Source of the DNA: Lanius collurio
Lineage: Eukaryota; Chordata; Aves; Passeriformes; Laniidae
Direction of reading: 5' to 3'
NCBI GenBank assembly: GCA_020086605.1
Contig: JACBWW010000004.1
Coordinates: 29,049,047-29,113,046, forward strand
DNA: 64,000 nt
The notes beneath the pieces are model-generated. The model worked only from the letters and a program-made list of their open reading frames with translations, searched no databases and was not told the DNA's origin. This document shows positions 36,780 through 49,601 of this stretch, piece after piece. Both the position numbers and the translations under genes were made by a program. How positions within the stretch are numbered: the stretch's first letter is position 1; the number at the start of each line of letters is the position of its first letter.

Positions 36780-39700
36780 ACAAGATGTTTAGTTAAATAT
36801 TTATGCTGCAGGTAGAATATAAAGTGTTTCTAAAGCAGTTCTGAACAAAAAAAACACAAACCCACAAACAGAAAACCAAACTGATGGGTTCCCAGTGGAC
36901 CTGTTAGACATTTTACTTTTCCTTTGGGAATTATTGATTTGCCTCTTACTGATAAGCCTAAGTTTTGGTGAGTCTACTGGAGGACTTTCTGCCAATTGCT
37001 GATGTCTCTCACTGCAGAAGAGTGGTAAAAGATCCCTCCATTTCCAAGGCACAGCTTTGTCTTATCAGGCACCATTTCCTTTATGCAAAACATGTTATAC
37101 TCTAATAACTGTAGTGTATAGAAAAGTCAGGAATGCTTGACATGCACAGAATCAGCATAAAATTCTTTCTTTAGGGGAAAACTTTTTAATGCTGTACCCC
37201 TTTTAAGCTATACTTTGTCTGCACTTTTGAAGATAACATTGCCAAATATATTTTTCTTTTTTTTTTTCTTTTTGTTTTCTTAAAATGAATTTTGAAGTCT
37301 TGATATATCTGCTCAACTGAAGTGCTTCTTGTTTCCATTTGAATGAGTGTGACTTTTTCATGCCATTTGTTACTTCAACTGCACAACCCGTTGTGCCTCA
37401 CAACTTCTTTACATTTTTGTTATTGTCCTGTTTGTCTGTTAGTTCAGAGAGTAAGGGGTATGGCCTGGCTCTTGGACTAGTGGTGGCTTTGTCTGTTGGC
37501 TCTGTAACAATACAGATGTATCCCAGGATGGAACCTAGTATTGATGCCCAGGAGTGCTTGTTCATTTGTGTGTTTTACTATATAGGATCAATGCAAAATT
37601 ATTAGAAGTCATATTTTCCCATAAGACAGTATTTTAAGATAGAATTAGTTCTTCAGGCCTAAACAAGCATTTTTTATGAGACCTTCAATATTGTGTTCTG
37701 AAAAGCCATTGCAAAATTAGTGATATGGATGGGATCATCTTCTGTGTGTTTTTCAATGGTGTTTTCTGTTTGTTTTGGTTTTGGGATTTTTACAGCATGC
37801 ATAATGCAGCTTGTAAGTTACTGGTTTAAAAAGTTCAGCAGGAGAGGCTCCTAACACATGCAAATGATACATGGGGCTGTTTACTCCTCAGTTCTGTTCT
37901 TCCTGATTTCTCCTTAATTACCTTCTTCCTTGATAACCTCACTATTTTACCACATTTAATCTTTCCACATAACCATTTCCAAAATCTGGAGGGTTTGCAA
38001 GAGCTTGGTGCAGAACTAGGTGCTTACATTTTGTAAAGCAGTAAATTTTTATTCTTTAAACTCTGCCCTATAACTTGCATGTGCACCCCACTCTGGGAGT
38101 TGACATCCTGAGTGCATTCCCCTTCAGCTTCACGTTGTGTATAACAGTAGCAATGGTTTACCGAGGTTAGTCCCATTTCACGGTTTCATGCCTTTTGTTC
38201 CTGGTTGAAGCATGTGGATAGTACCTTTTTACATGGACCAGTGTGTATTGGTGAGGATGTGGCAGCCAGGTTTTTCACTGCTGACATAACCTCTGGCACA
38301 TTAATCATAGGTGCCACTGCTGAGAGGTCTTGTCTTCATTCCATTTTCCTGTCCTTCCTATCATGTTTCCAGTTTCTGGGGCAGCCGTCAGAAATAGTAA
38401 TACTCAGTTTAATGACTCGTGAAGTATAGAGGCCAAGTTATAGCAGCAGGTGAGGGAATTTGAATGAAAACATTTGCAACCTAAAATGGGCACAAAGATT
38501 CTGAAAACATACTTTTCATGTTGGCATTTGGTTGAGTGAGAGAAGACTTCTGTGATTTTTATTTTTTCTTCTACTCATTTAGAAGTAGCAACAGCATTTT
38601 GTTTTGGCTGCCTGTTATCTCTGTTGAATTATTTACAATTCTGTAACTGAAACTGCAGTGGCTAAAGAAGCTTTTGGTTATGTTGATATGGAGAATGTAA
38701 TATTTTATATTATCAAACCTTTCCAAATTTTTAGTACCAATTGGAGGATTATTTTCTTGAAGCAGAGTATTTTAATGAGTTAAATTAAATGGTCCATTTT
38801 ATTATAGCCCTATCTTTCTACCTATCTCCCCATCTGTCACAGTAAATGCAAGCATTACATGTAGTCAGGGCCAGCTGGTATCATTTTCTACTCCTCAGGA
38901 GAGCTTGGTGCAAACAAATTCCCCTTACTCTCTCTGTAATAGCCCTCTCTACTTGTTTTTTTTTCTGAGGTAGGTGGCAGTAGGTCCAGCAGGTCCATGC
39001 TTAATCCAAGTGCCAGCCATGTCCTCCTTTCCTTCTGTAAGTCCCTCTAGGAAATCCATAATCTCAATACCTGTTTCTTTTCAGTTAATGGTTTCTTAAT
39101 TGGCAATAGGAATTGGACTAAAGCTGTCTCTGTTGATCCTGTCTGTCTTTAGGTACTTTTCCTACTGTTCTAATGCTTTTATTGTTCCTTATATAAAGAA
39201 GGGAAATATTTCTTTTTCAGTACTCAATGACAGATGCAGAAGTTGCACTGACATTAAGTAAGGATGGCAGAGCTGTCACACCAAGACAGGATTTTTTGAT
39301 TGTTGTGGCTTGTCAGATGAGTGGGTGTTAAACACAGAAAACCCACTGTTGACTACAAAGAACCATTTCCAGGTGGATTATATAAAAGGCTAATCTTATC
39401 CAAGAGGCCCAGGAAAACCACCGTGTTTATTCAGGAACTAGTTCAGGGCCTTCAAAGAGTTTTGACAGTCACAGGTGTGTCCATGTGGTATCAGCTGATT
39501 GCAGAAAAGAGAGAGATGATGTGGAATAAATGTTCCTGCTGCTCCCTTGCCATTCTGTACTGGGACTTGGAGAAAAGAGAAGTACTTGTATTTTTTTGAG
39601 GGTGGAAGGAGGAGGAGTGATTGCAGTATGGTGGAAAAGTTTATGATGAATATCAGATTCTTTATCACAAATTTCAGATTCCTGTTCACATCAAACTTCT

Positions 39701-41860
39701 TTTAAAAATATATTTTTTCCTTACTGTTCTTATATCTCTTAGCAGCCTTGGCTTTCCAGGGAAAAACATTGTGTGGTCATTGCTGTTTACCTGACTCCAT
39801 GTATGGAACTGTAATTTTAATGTCTTTTTTCCAAACCGTTTGTACACAAAATCATTCCATGAATGGCTGCCTTATAATTTTTCCACTTTAATTGTGAATG
39901 GTTGGAATAATATTGCCGTTTTCAATTTGTTTTATTATATTAAATTTTTACTAGGTGCAGTGCTTCAGAGTTGGCTTGTCATTTACTCCATGGGGTTTTG
40001 TGACAGCTCTGATGGAAAGAAATGACAGTCTTAAATGGGATGCAAGTAGTGCCGACAGTACATTTTATTTTTGTGGGAATGTGTTTGCTGCTTTTCTTCA
40101 TGCTGTCTGAACACCTCCTGCAAACCTGGAATGTGAAACTGCATCTTGGGAGGCAGTGTAGCAGGTGGATTTGGATATGGCTGTTAATGTGTTCAGACGT
40201 ATTAATGCAGAGATAACGTGACACCTCTGCTCGAGCCGGGCATTTGGCAACTTGTGTCTCTCACAGAGTATTTGGGAGTTGGCATTGCCCTGAAGCTGTC
40301 TCCTCCTGCATCCCTAGAGCACCCCCAGGGAAATCTCTGGAGCTTCCAAAGCTGAGACCTCTTTGGAGGGCAACAAGGAGATGATGGACTTAAGGTTGCT
40401 CCAGGACACAGTTAAAAGGCCTGAGGACCCTTTGAAGCTACAGGAAATTGTCTTTATTACATCCAGTGCTCTCAATCTTATCAGCCCTGAACCCCAAATG
40501 CAAACACTAAGTCTCTCTGTTCTTTTTGGAGTCTTTGTGACAAGATAGTCTTTCCTATACATGTATGGGCCTCAGTGAAATTTGAATGAAAAGTCAGCTT
40601 TAAACCCTAGCCTGCTTTTTGATCTTGTCTTATGAGGGAAAAGTGCTGGTGAAATATTTCATATCCCTGTTATGTGGTTTGTTGGGGTTTTTTCCCCTCC
40701 TATCTTCTTGCTGTTTTCAGGCACAGAGTCCCAGCTCAGCTTTCCTTATGAGTGCCCAGTGGTCCTACTGCTTACCTGTTGACAGCTCTTCAGTGTTTCT
40801 TTGCCTTCAGTGCTGATGCAGCTCTACTGGAAGGTAGCTCACCTTCCTCCTGCAGCCTGCAATCACATGGAAGCCTGTTCAGCCATAGCTTTCCTGTATT
40901 TTCTCTGATGCCATGGTGGTCATTATAACTGAGAAGGCATGCTCTTGCTGTGGAGAAAACCTTTCTTCTCAGGCTCCAAAATTTCTCTGGGTTTCATTTT
41001 CCACCAACATAATTTTGAGTGGCAAAGAATAGTAGGATATTAAATTTTAGTCGTGATCTCTGAGAGGTGCTCAGGCAGGGGTTAGGAGTAGTGCTTGGAC
41101 AATTAATTCTGTTTTATCAGAGCTAAAGCTTGCAGGGCAGTCAGGGTTTTTTTTTTTTCCTATAAGACACTTTAAGCCACATTTTTAGGGACTATCGGTT
41201 TTAATAAAAGACTTTTTAAAAATCCTGTGAATTGCACTTTGTGTTCTGTGATTATAGAAGAGGCAAACTTTTAGAAAAATTCAGTGGATTAATATGGCAA
41301 GGCACAGCTTTAAAGAATGATCACACTTTGACTGAAAATGTTACTTTACCAGACTTGGCTGGGACTAGATTTAACATTTTAAAACACATGTAGGAGTCAA
41401 ATAAATAAATGGAGGAGCAAATGGAAAGGTGCTTGTGTCTTGCCAAAGTACCTGCCATTGTGTGTACAATATTAGGGGTTTGTAGAAGAAAGTTGTTACC
41501 ACTGTAGCATTCTTTTGCTACTGTTGGGTTTTAGGGAAAGGATGAGAATCAGAGTTGGGATACTTGGAATAACTGGGAAGTTGACTGCCTGTCCCGAGGC
41601 AGTCCCTAAGGAAACAACTGCATCGGCTTTTCAGATCTGTAGGTAGATCTGTGCGGTTTGGGTTTTGCAAGCCGGTGGTCTGCAGTTTGGTCTGACCTTA
41701 TATGACAGAGCTATCAACTGGAGCAATACAGGAAGGAATGAAGCAATTTGAGCAGCTTACAGATGGACTGGCCTTTACCTCTGGTATGGGGATGGTACTT
41801 GGGAAGTTCCTTAGCATATTGTGGGAAGGCACTGACTGAATGTGGTGAAAAGCACTGATT
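36780..41860. other. Intergenic (or long SLC39A9 3' UTR), no gene recognised
   Basis: No exon or known repeat is recognised here. T-rich runs lie near 37255-37280 and 41151-41160. Open frames are 92 codons or fewer and look random. The frame at 37339-37605 resembles a membrane span only because the DNA is T-rich. Extended 3' UTR use is possible because the next plus-strand gene starts only at 49.7 kb. Confidence 0.45.
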
Positions 41861-41867
41861 GCAGATG

Positions 41868-42240
41868 ATGGAGGCTGGAAGAGACCTCCACAGGTCATCT
41901 GGTCAAATAACACCTTGGCTCAAGCAGGGCCACCTAGAACCAATTACCTGGGACCATGTCCAGATTGTTTTTGAGTATCCCCAAGGAGGGAGACTGCACA
42001 ACCTCCCTGGACAGCCTGTGCTGGTGCTCAGTAAAGCAGTAAAAAAGTGTTCAGAGGGTGTCCCCTGTGTTTCAGAGTGTGCCCATTGCCTCGTCCTGTA
42101 ACTGGGCATCACTGAAAGTAGTCTGGCTCCATCCCCTTTGCACCCTTCTGTCAAGTATATGTATGCACTGATGAGATTCCTCTTAGAGCTGCTGAGTTGA
42201 CATAGTGTATAGATGTTCTCCATACTTTCCAGCTGCCCTG
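41868..42240 (-). mobile_element. CR1 LINE fragment, the longest in the window
   Basis: The plus strand is the reverse complement of a CR1 3' region. It has GGCTGGAAGAGACCTCCAC, GGTCATCTGGTC, a GACCATGTCCAGAT block, CTCCCTGGACAGCCTGTGC and a CTCTTAGAGCTGC block, all in CR1 order. It is about 370 bases long, 5'-truncated and diverged. The 106-codon minus-strand frame over it is not a gene. Confidence 0.9.
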
Positions 42241-44960
42241 TAAGCAGGAGTGGGTTTCAGACCTGCCTTTTCAGAAAAGAGAATGGGGAATGTTGCTGTT
42301 ATAGGGTGAGTAATGTATGCGTTTGCAAACTTCATGTGTCCATTTAAGAGATAGCACTTGATGGAGATGATTTATAAGCAATTCATTTAAAAAAAGGATT
42401 TTTGTTTTTATGCTGCACTTGCTGTCTACAGACTTATTTAAGATCCTGTCACACAGTGTTTTAGCTCTTTCACTCCAGAAATAAGCAATCCTCTCAGCTG
42501 GTTGCTTGCTTTTGATTTTTCTGGAAGCTCATAGGACTGGTGTCATTAAGAAAGAGTGTAATCTCTTTATACTGGCTTAAGCACAAGAGAACTTGATTAA
42601 TGTAAAGTCAGTATGCGAACTTAAGCAAATGACAGAGGTGCTGTTAAAGCTGGTACAAGCAGATGTAAAGCACTAAGAAGAGAAATCCAGTATTCTTCCC
42701 AGACAGAGTCTTGTTTCCTTGCAAGTAAAACTCAGTTTTAATGGTAAAGCATTATGCAGTGTATTAGCTTTCTTTTAGTGTATTTAGTAAATATGTCACC
42801 TCAGTAAATGGTGACTTAATCACTGTAGTCTATGGTAAATCCTTTTGGAGATGTGAGCAGGTGCTTTGGGTACATTTATGTTACAAGAGTTACCACTACA
42901 AACTTAAATATTTAGGAGCTGTGGTGTTGCAGGCTTCCTGATGATTGCTGTAGAGTGTTCCTTCATTTGTTAAGGAAATAAAAATGTACATCAGCATTTT
43001 TATGAGAGAATCATTAGGGATGAGCACAGCAGCAAGATGATGAGCTATCATCTATTGTTGCAGCTGACAAATTAAGCCATTCTTCTACTGATATGTGCAA
43101 ACCTTATCCAAATATTCCTGCAGGCAGAATTGCACAACATTCCACCCTCCTTACCATAGCACTTCTCCCTCTTGTCTGTGATGCCAAGAGATTAACAAAC
43201 ACTTATGGTGGATGGGGTTTAAGGAAAAAAGCCTCATTCAAAAAAACTTTTAGACCTAATAAAAATAAAGCTGTGTCATGCTGACTGACACCAAAGCTAC
43301 TTAGTATTTGGAAAATCTAAAAGCAGATTGAAATTATTAGGGGGAAAATGCTTGTTCTGTATCTGTATGCCCAGTATCTGAAGTGGTAATTAACTTACGA
43401 TATATGATTATAGTTGTGTTGGAGTCTGTGGAGATTAATGGGATTCTGCTGTGTGAAGAAGCACTTTCAGTGAGATAGTCATGGTTGAAGAGACCTGCTG
43501 AAAACCCTGCTTACAAGCCTTACTACTACACTGACTCTTACTGCTGTACTTCTTACAAGCATTTCTTGTCCTCAGAGGGTGGTGCTATCAGTAGAATGAG
43601 TCGACTTTTAGGACTGAAATGAATTTCCAATGTTCTCTTGTCTCTTTTTGATAAAGAAACTGAGACATGACTGATCTTGAAAAAACTTTGTACCCCTGAT
43701 ATCTCCTCTGTGCAGACACTTCGTGTGAAGGTGACAGGGTACATGTGAATGACTAGGCAGTGGATCTGGGAGCTTTTCCATGTTTATCCCCACAGTCTAA
43801 ACTTCAGCATTATGAGAGAAGCCTTATCTACAAAAGCTGTGTGGCAGCATGGCTTATAGGAGAGTAAAAGGAGATGGCCCTCTTAGCCTGCTGTATGTTG
43901 CAGAGAGCAATGTCTTCAATGTCCTTCCTTGCCAGTTTGTCTTTCATCTGGCTGCTGGCTCTCCTCGACATTGCAGGGTTTATAGTAGAGCTGTCATGGT
44001 CTGCTGCTATGATAGATGGCAGCAGTAGATCTTTGTGCTCTATACTTAGATAACCACTTGGGAATGTGGATAGGAAGGAGCAAGAGGTGTCTTGTGCCTG
44101 CCTGTGTATGTGCACAGCAGGAGCCCTGACCTTGCTGTAACTGGCTGGATGAGCAGGACCAGGAAGGAGAAACTTGAAGTGAAGGCTGCTGCAACTGACT
44201 AACTAAGGGACATTGCACAATGTATAGGGGAAGGGTGTGAAGAACACTGGTGGTGTGGTCCCTGCAGTTTCCACTCCTGAATGAAGTACTAATTGTAGTG
44301 TCCTTGCTTTTTAAGGCCTTGCCTTCAGTGATCACAGCAATGGTAGGTGTAAAGGAAGCACTGAATGTGTATGCAAGAGCAATATTGGTCTCTGCGTGCA
44401 GGGCATTTTATGAACTTCAGATGAAATAAAAACATGGGTTGGCCAGTTCTGTTTTCCTGGATACATATTTATTGTTTAAAAGTTAAGCCTACGAATTCTT
44501 TCCCTCTTTTGACCCAAGGGAACGAACTGGCTAGAAATTGGTGGACCACAATCAGAATTGAAACCTTTGCAGTTGAGAAATGCATTGTGGATAGAAGTCC
44601 AGCACCTAACCTGATTTTAGAAACTTGGAGAAGTCAGATATACTGACTGGTGTTGGAACAGCTATGGAGTGTTCTTCTCCAGAATGGGCAGCCCTGGATC
44701 TCGTTAGCTTCTTGCTGGATTGTTTTGTCAGATCTGAAACGTGCTGGTGGCTCTCTGGTTGTTTGCCTGTTTCAATATGTAGAGGTATTATATTTCCCCC
44801 CTCTATCATTCTGCCAAGGAAATGCTGACAAATTCTTCTCTTTTGCAGGGCTTTTTGGCTGCCCACGGTACCCAAACTACTGTCCTGGTATATGTATTCT
44901 TGTGGTGTTCTGGATTTAGTACCAGTGTCACACATGAGGAACAGTGGGAAACCAAGTTAC
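42240..44960. other. Intergenic stretch between CR1 fragments
   Basis: No exon, RNA gene or known repeat is recognised. The 113-codon minus-strand frame at 43994-44335 and others look random. Confidence 0.45.
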
Positions 44961-44967
44961 CTGCTTA

Positions 44968-45070
44968 GATTCATAGAATATCCTGAGTTGAAAGAGACCC
45001 ACAATGGTCATCAAAGTCCAGCTCCTGGCCCTGCACAGGACGACCTCAATCAGATAAGGACATTGCCAGG
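44968..45070 (-). mobile_element. CR1 LINE 3'-end fragment
   Basis: ATTCATAGAATATCCTGAGT followed by TGAAAGAGACCCACAATGGT, then CCAGCTCCTGGCCCTGCACA, is the reverse complement of the 3' end of a common avian CR1 subfamily. The terminal ATTCTATG-type repeat is partly kept. Its right part is decayed. Confidence 0.9.
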
Positions 45071-47160
45071 TCTGGCAGCTAAGCCCTGGGATACTGAATG
45101 GTTTTTCCATGCCCTCGTTACAAAGGCAACGCTTTTTCTGTGCTCAAAATTAACAGGACTGAGTAAGCAATTGGAACTTCCCCCAGAAGAAGTGCTCTGA
45201 GCCTTGTTGCTGATCTCTTTGGTAGATCTCTGAGTGTCTGGGCACTACAGGGTGCAAAGGACAAAAACGTCTTTACAAATTTCTGAGCTGTCCCTTACAT
45301 ATCCCATGGCACTCACCTGGCAACTGTATCATGGGTAGTCCTCAACTTGATTTTGATACATTCTATGCAGAAAGCTTCCAGCAGTGCTGGCCTGAGCCAT
45401 TGCTGCTCAGGAATGTCACCTGGTCAAGCCATGTCCTTGGTAAGTACTGTTGCTGCTGTCACATTTGGGACTGAGTGGAGTTATGTTAATCAGAAGCCGG
45501 TAAGATGTAGCTAAAAGGAGATGTCCTTGGAAAGGTAAATAGAAATGGAGGTGGTGTGTGTACCAAGCACCAAGCTCACCAGCTCTGAATGCTGTTACAA
45601 AACCTTGAGCAAAGGTTTGTTCTTTCCTGTCTCTGTTTATGGAGGTTCAGCCACTCCTCCTGCTGTGGGAAGTAGCTCTCCTGTGGCTGCTGCACTCTCC
45701 CACATCCTCAGAAATGGGACTGGGATCTGGCTGGCTGGGGCTGCTGGAGCAGTGTGGCTTGCAGGCATGCAGCACTGCCCTTCCCCAGAGAGGAAGGGTA
45801 GGGAGTGTGTCAGTGGATTCATAATCTATGGAAAGAAAGAGAACAAGTAGAGCTGTATTTATTCACTGCTGCTGGACAAGCTGCTGATTGGAAGCAGCTT
45901 ATTTAACTATTGAAGCTCCAAACATTTTCTGTTTGTTAGCCATGGGATCGCTTTGTGGTATTTAGGCTTGATGGGGAAAGAACTGGTGCCTTGCAGGAAG
46001 CCTGTGGGCTGTCTTCTGGAGGAAGCTCTCAAATGTAGCTGACCACTCTGATGTATTCTGAAAAATGGCTTTTATCAGAAATCTTTGTTTAACAAAACAC
46101 TAGATTAAATGAGTTTTCTTCCAGAAGAGATCACTTAGTAGGATAAAAAAAAAAAAAGATCCCCTTTTCATGCTGAGAGAAATAGTCATTGACTATGGTG
46201 TCGGTTCCTGAGAAAGCTACCTCCCACAAGCCAAGCTGTGGGGCTGGCTGCTTGCTGTCAAATCCCTTTGCTTCAGTAAATGGGTACCTTATTTTCTGTC
46301 TTCCTCTAAGTCTCCTGAAGTGGCGCTATATCCACAGAGAATATTTGGATAATATGACTCCTGGGCCATCCACCATGGATCTGAGTGGTTTTGAAGGGCT
46401 GGGACTGGTGAAGGGCTTTAGCTGGAAGAGGTCACTGAGACCATATAATTCTTACCAAGGGATGATGTCAAATGAGGTTATACAATCTGTAAGGGTGATG
46501 TCAGATGGGGTTGCAAATCTACAGAGGCATTTGACTTTAATGCCATTTGCTGAGTAACTTTGAGTTCTGCTGAACAGCTCTGACTTTCCATCTGACACTG
46601 AAAATTTAATTGTGTGCAAAAGAAACATGCTCTGTCAGTGTATCTCACTAGAGGAGGATTGATGGTAGTTACTTTTGTTCTATTTAAAATAGCCTCTGCA
46701 CAGAACTGTGCACGTAGGAAGCTGGAGCATCACTTTGGGGGGTACATGTGACATACTGTCTTTGCAAGAATGATGGAAGTGGAGCTGGACTTCTCCACAT
46801 TGTTCAGGTACCTTCTAATACCTCCCATAATTGCTAATGTTTCTCAGGGTTAAAAATGGCTATGGAACCTATCAGAAGCTGTAAAAGGAAAGGGGATCTA
46901 CCTTACTGGCAGGTAAGATCTGAATCTCTCCAACGCTGCAGCAGGTCTGATCCATCTCACCTTACTGGCCCCAGCCCAAGAAGCAGTTTGTTCTTTACTG
47001 CGTAACACAGTATTGAAAGGCTGCCCAGAACATGAGAGTATAACTTTTCACTTAAAAAAAAATTAAAAGTACAAGCCTCCTCAACGGCTGAAGTTAGCCA
47101 CTATGTGTCTCTTTACACTAAGAAAGGGAGCATCTTTGAGCTGGAGGGTGGCCTGTGATG
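45070..47160. other. Intergenic stretch
   Basis: No gene is recognised. The 122-codon plus-strand frame at 46189-46557 and the 101-codon frame at 45545-45850 match no family I know. An A run lies near 46145-46157. Confidence 0.45.
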
Positions 47161-47164
47161 AAGG

Positions 47165-47258
47165 CACGTAGTGTAATTCTTGGGCATGTCCTGTGCAGGG
47201 CTAAGAGTTGGACTTGATCCTTGTAGGTCCCTTCTGACTCAGGATATTCCTTGAAGAA
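47165..47258 (+). mobile_element. CR1 LINE 3'-end fragment, plus orientation
   Basis: CTGTGCAGGGCTAAGAGTTG, GACTTGATCCTTGTAGGTCC and CTTCTGACTCAGGATATTCC follow the sense 3' end of the same CR1 subfamily as the copy at 44968, in the opposite orientation. The final octamer repeat is decayed. The two copies face each other about 2.1 kb apart. Confidence 0.88.
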
Positions 47259-47259
47259 G

Positions 47260-49600
47260 TGTTACTTCTGTATAGCTTGCACTGCTGTCTGCTTCAAATG
47301 TTTTATTTTTAGCAAAATTTTACTGGCTTGATGTGTGGAAAAATAAAGACAACATATTAGCGAAATAATTGCCATACCAGTGCAGCCTGTTGCTCCACAG
47401 AAAGGCTTTCTGATTAAAGCTCCAGTGCTTTCTCTCAAGGATGTACAGCTGTGTTTCCCCTTCATTAGTACACATGTAAAGGAAATGTTAAAGGTGCCAC
47501 TTTTACTACAGATTACTGTGTCCAGACACCAGCAGTTAGAAAATTCACCTTGCTGCTATCTACTGCCCTAGCATTACTGGTCTGTCACTTGACAAAAGCA
47601 AGTTGCTCCTTTCCCTGGACTGTTGACTTTAAAGAACTTGCTGTTAACTGCTCAGTGCCTTGTTTGTCTTGGAGGTCTTCAGAGGAAAAAAGAAAAAATC
47701 TCACTTTTTGATGTTCAAAGCTAGAAACCTCATTGCTCCCTTGGTCTGTATAATGTAAAACTAAGTAAAGAAGGAAAAATAAGTAAAGGATGAAAATCTG
47801 TTTCTCCTCACCACAGGAGACTGCTGTCAGACCTTTGTATTGTTGATTCAGTACAACAGCAGGGGCACTGGATCATCTTTAAATGGGAGCTCTGTGGCTT
47901 TTCACTGCACATTTATAGAGTAAAGTGAGGCCATAGGACCCAGAATCGTCTTTACCCTTTGTGCAACATAATTTGAGGGAAAATTTTCCCTCTCCTGATT
48001 ATGAGTAGTATTTCCTTCTTAGTGCTGTGTACAGAATGGTGTCTATAGCATTAATGCTTCTCTTCTGCAATGCTGTGTTATAATCAAGAGTTAGAGCTCA
48101 GGTGAGATGGAGGCAGTATCTGCTGCTCTCTTCTCCACCTTCTGCCTTAGTGTCACTCTGAGATGGGACATGTCCTGCTGCTGCTTAGGACATGTCCTGT
48201 CCGGGACCAAAAGGTTGGTCAAAGCCAGTGTGAGAGAAAGTAACAAATCATGGAGTTTGCTGACTCTCTCATTTATTGATCAACTGTAACTTTTATCAGG
48301 GACCTGCATCTCTAATTTCTCTAATACTGAATGCAGTCTGTGAATCTGAGGCAGGCTGTCTGCATCTTCTCTCTTTAAGATGCTTTGCAAGAGCCTCTGA
48401 CTGTACAAAGATAAGTGAGCCCATGTCCTGTGGTGTGACCTGGCCTGTAGCACATCCCAGGTTTCTGACTGGGAATGGGAAAGGACCATGTGTCTGCACT
48501 GTCTCTTCTGAACCACTGCATTAGGAAGGGCTGATACCCTGCAATTATGGCATCAAAATGGATTTGCATAGGGTGGCACAGGTTAAATCGGGAGCAGATG
48601 CCTCAGCATCTATGGCATACATGCCATACAGCATCTGTACTGGTTATATGATATCTCAAAACCTCAGATGCTTTAGCAGCTAGGATTCTTCCCTTAATTC
48701 TAATCCTGGAGGGGAGGCAGGATGCAGTAAAGAACAATAGAATGCTAATCTGCTTTCCTGTGGGCATTACAAAAGATGGGTTCTTTTGGAGAACGGTGTT
48801 TGCATCTGTGCAGGGAGAAAAGGTTTCAAGAGAGGAACAAGGACTTGGGGAACCAGATTAAAAAGCTTGCTGTGGGAGTACTAAGCAGGAGATGAACATG
48901 GATTTACCTGAGCTGTGTGATATATTCCTATGTGTCCATGTTGGGACCAAGAAGGAACTGGTACCTAAGAGGCAAGGCAGAGGCTGTTCTTGCCACATCT
49001 CCAAGATGCAGCATGAAGACAAGCAGAGTTTTATGCTCTAACTTTGATCAGCAATGGCCCTTTAAGGCAGAGCAAGGTATGCAGTATGGACACTGCCCAG
49101 TCCAAACCCAGCAGCCACGTGAACTCTCCCCAGGTGGGCAGTGCCAGGCTGGCACAGCAAGGCCCCCCCCCTCCCCCTGCCTCTGATGACACAGAGAGTC
49201 TGATTGAACTTGCTGGTTCCCACTCACTCTGCCCTAATTTTCCTCAGGACAAATCAGAAGAAACTGTGTCTAAGCACAAGATTTTGGGAATATGTGTCAG
49301 AGATGCCTGTCAGTGAAACATCCGTCTTGCCCTAATTTCTGCATGGAGTGCTGCAATGTCGAGTGAAATAACCTTCCAAGCTGGCTCTGGTGCAGAGGTA
49401 TTTTGGCTTATGTTATTGCTGAGAGCTTTCTTTCTGATGAGCTCTTTCTGCCTCTCTGTGTTTCTGATGTCTGACTCTCTTCACTCTTCTTTTTCCCTTG
49501 GGCTGGGATGTGTGCTGTTTGCAATGCATCAGGAAGTAATATGCAATGAGAAAACTCTCATCATCTGTGCATCAGGGAGAGAATTACTGACTGAGTGCTG
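47260..49600. other. Upstream flank of PLEKHD1, noncoding
   Basis: No exon is recognised. The stretch holds the paired p53-type half-sites at 48166-48197 and a C-rich run at 49166-49178. It is not a CpG island. An upstream noncoding exon of PLEKHD1 could lie here but cannot be placed from sequence. Confidence 0.45.
48166..48197. promoter_or_regulatory. Paired p53-family half-sites (candidate response element)
   Basis: GGACATGTCC occurs twice, at 48166-48175 and 48188-48197. Each copy matches the half-site RRRCWWGYYY at every position with the preferred CATG centre. The spacer is 12 bases, within the 0-13 range accepted for p53, p63 and p73. The pair lies about 1.5 kb before the PLEKHD1 start codon. 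Binding is not shown. Confidence 0.5.
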
Positions 49601-49601
49601 A

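Larger units (their letters stand above)
35768..36780 (+). other. SLC39A9: SLC39A9 3' untranslated region (minimum extent)
   Basis: This noncoding sequence follows the TAA without a visible splice need. Poly(A) signals at 36472-36477 and 36756-36761 offer two ends, each with T/G-rich sequence downstream. Further AATAAA hexamers occur near 41197 and 41401, so a longer UTR isoform cannot be excluded from sequence alone. Confidence 0.6.

Noticed and set aside
37339..37605. 88-codon frame with hydrophobic GLALGLVVALSVGSV segment
   Set aside because: It has no start context, no homologue I know and no splice link to SLC39A9. Hydrophobicity comes from T-rich DNA.
46189..46557. 122-codon plus-strand frame between SLC39A9 and PLEKHD1
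   Set aside because: No domain or family is recognised, and no CpG island or poly(A) signal frames it.
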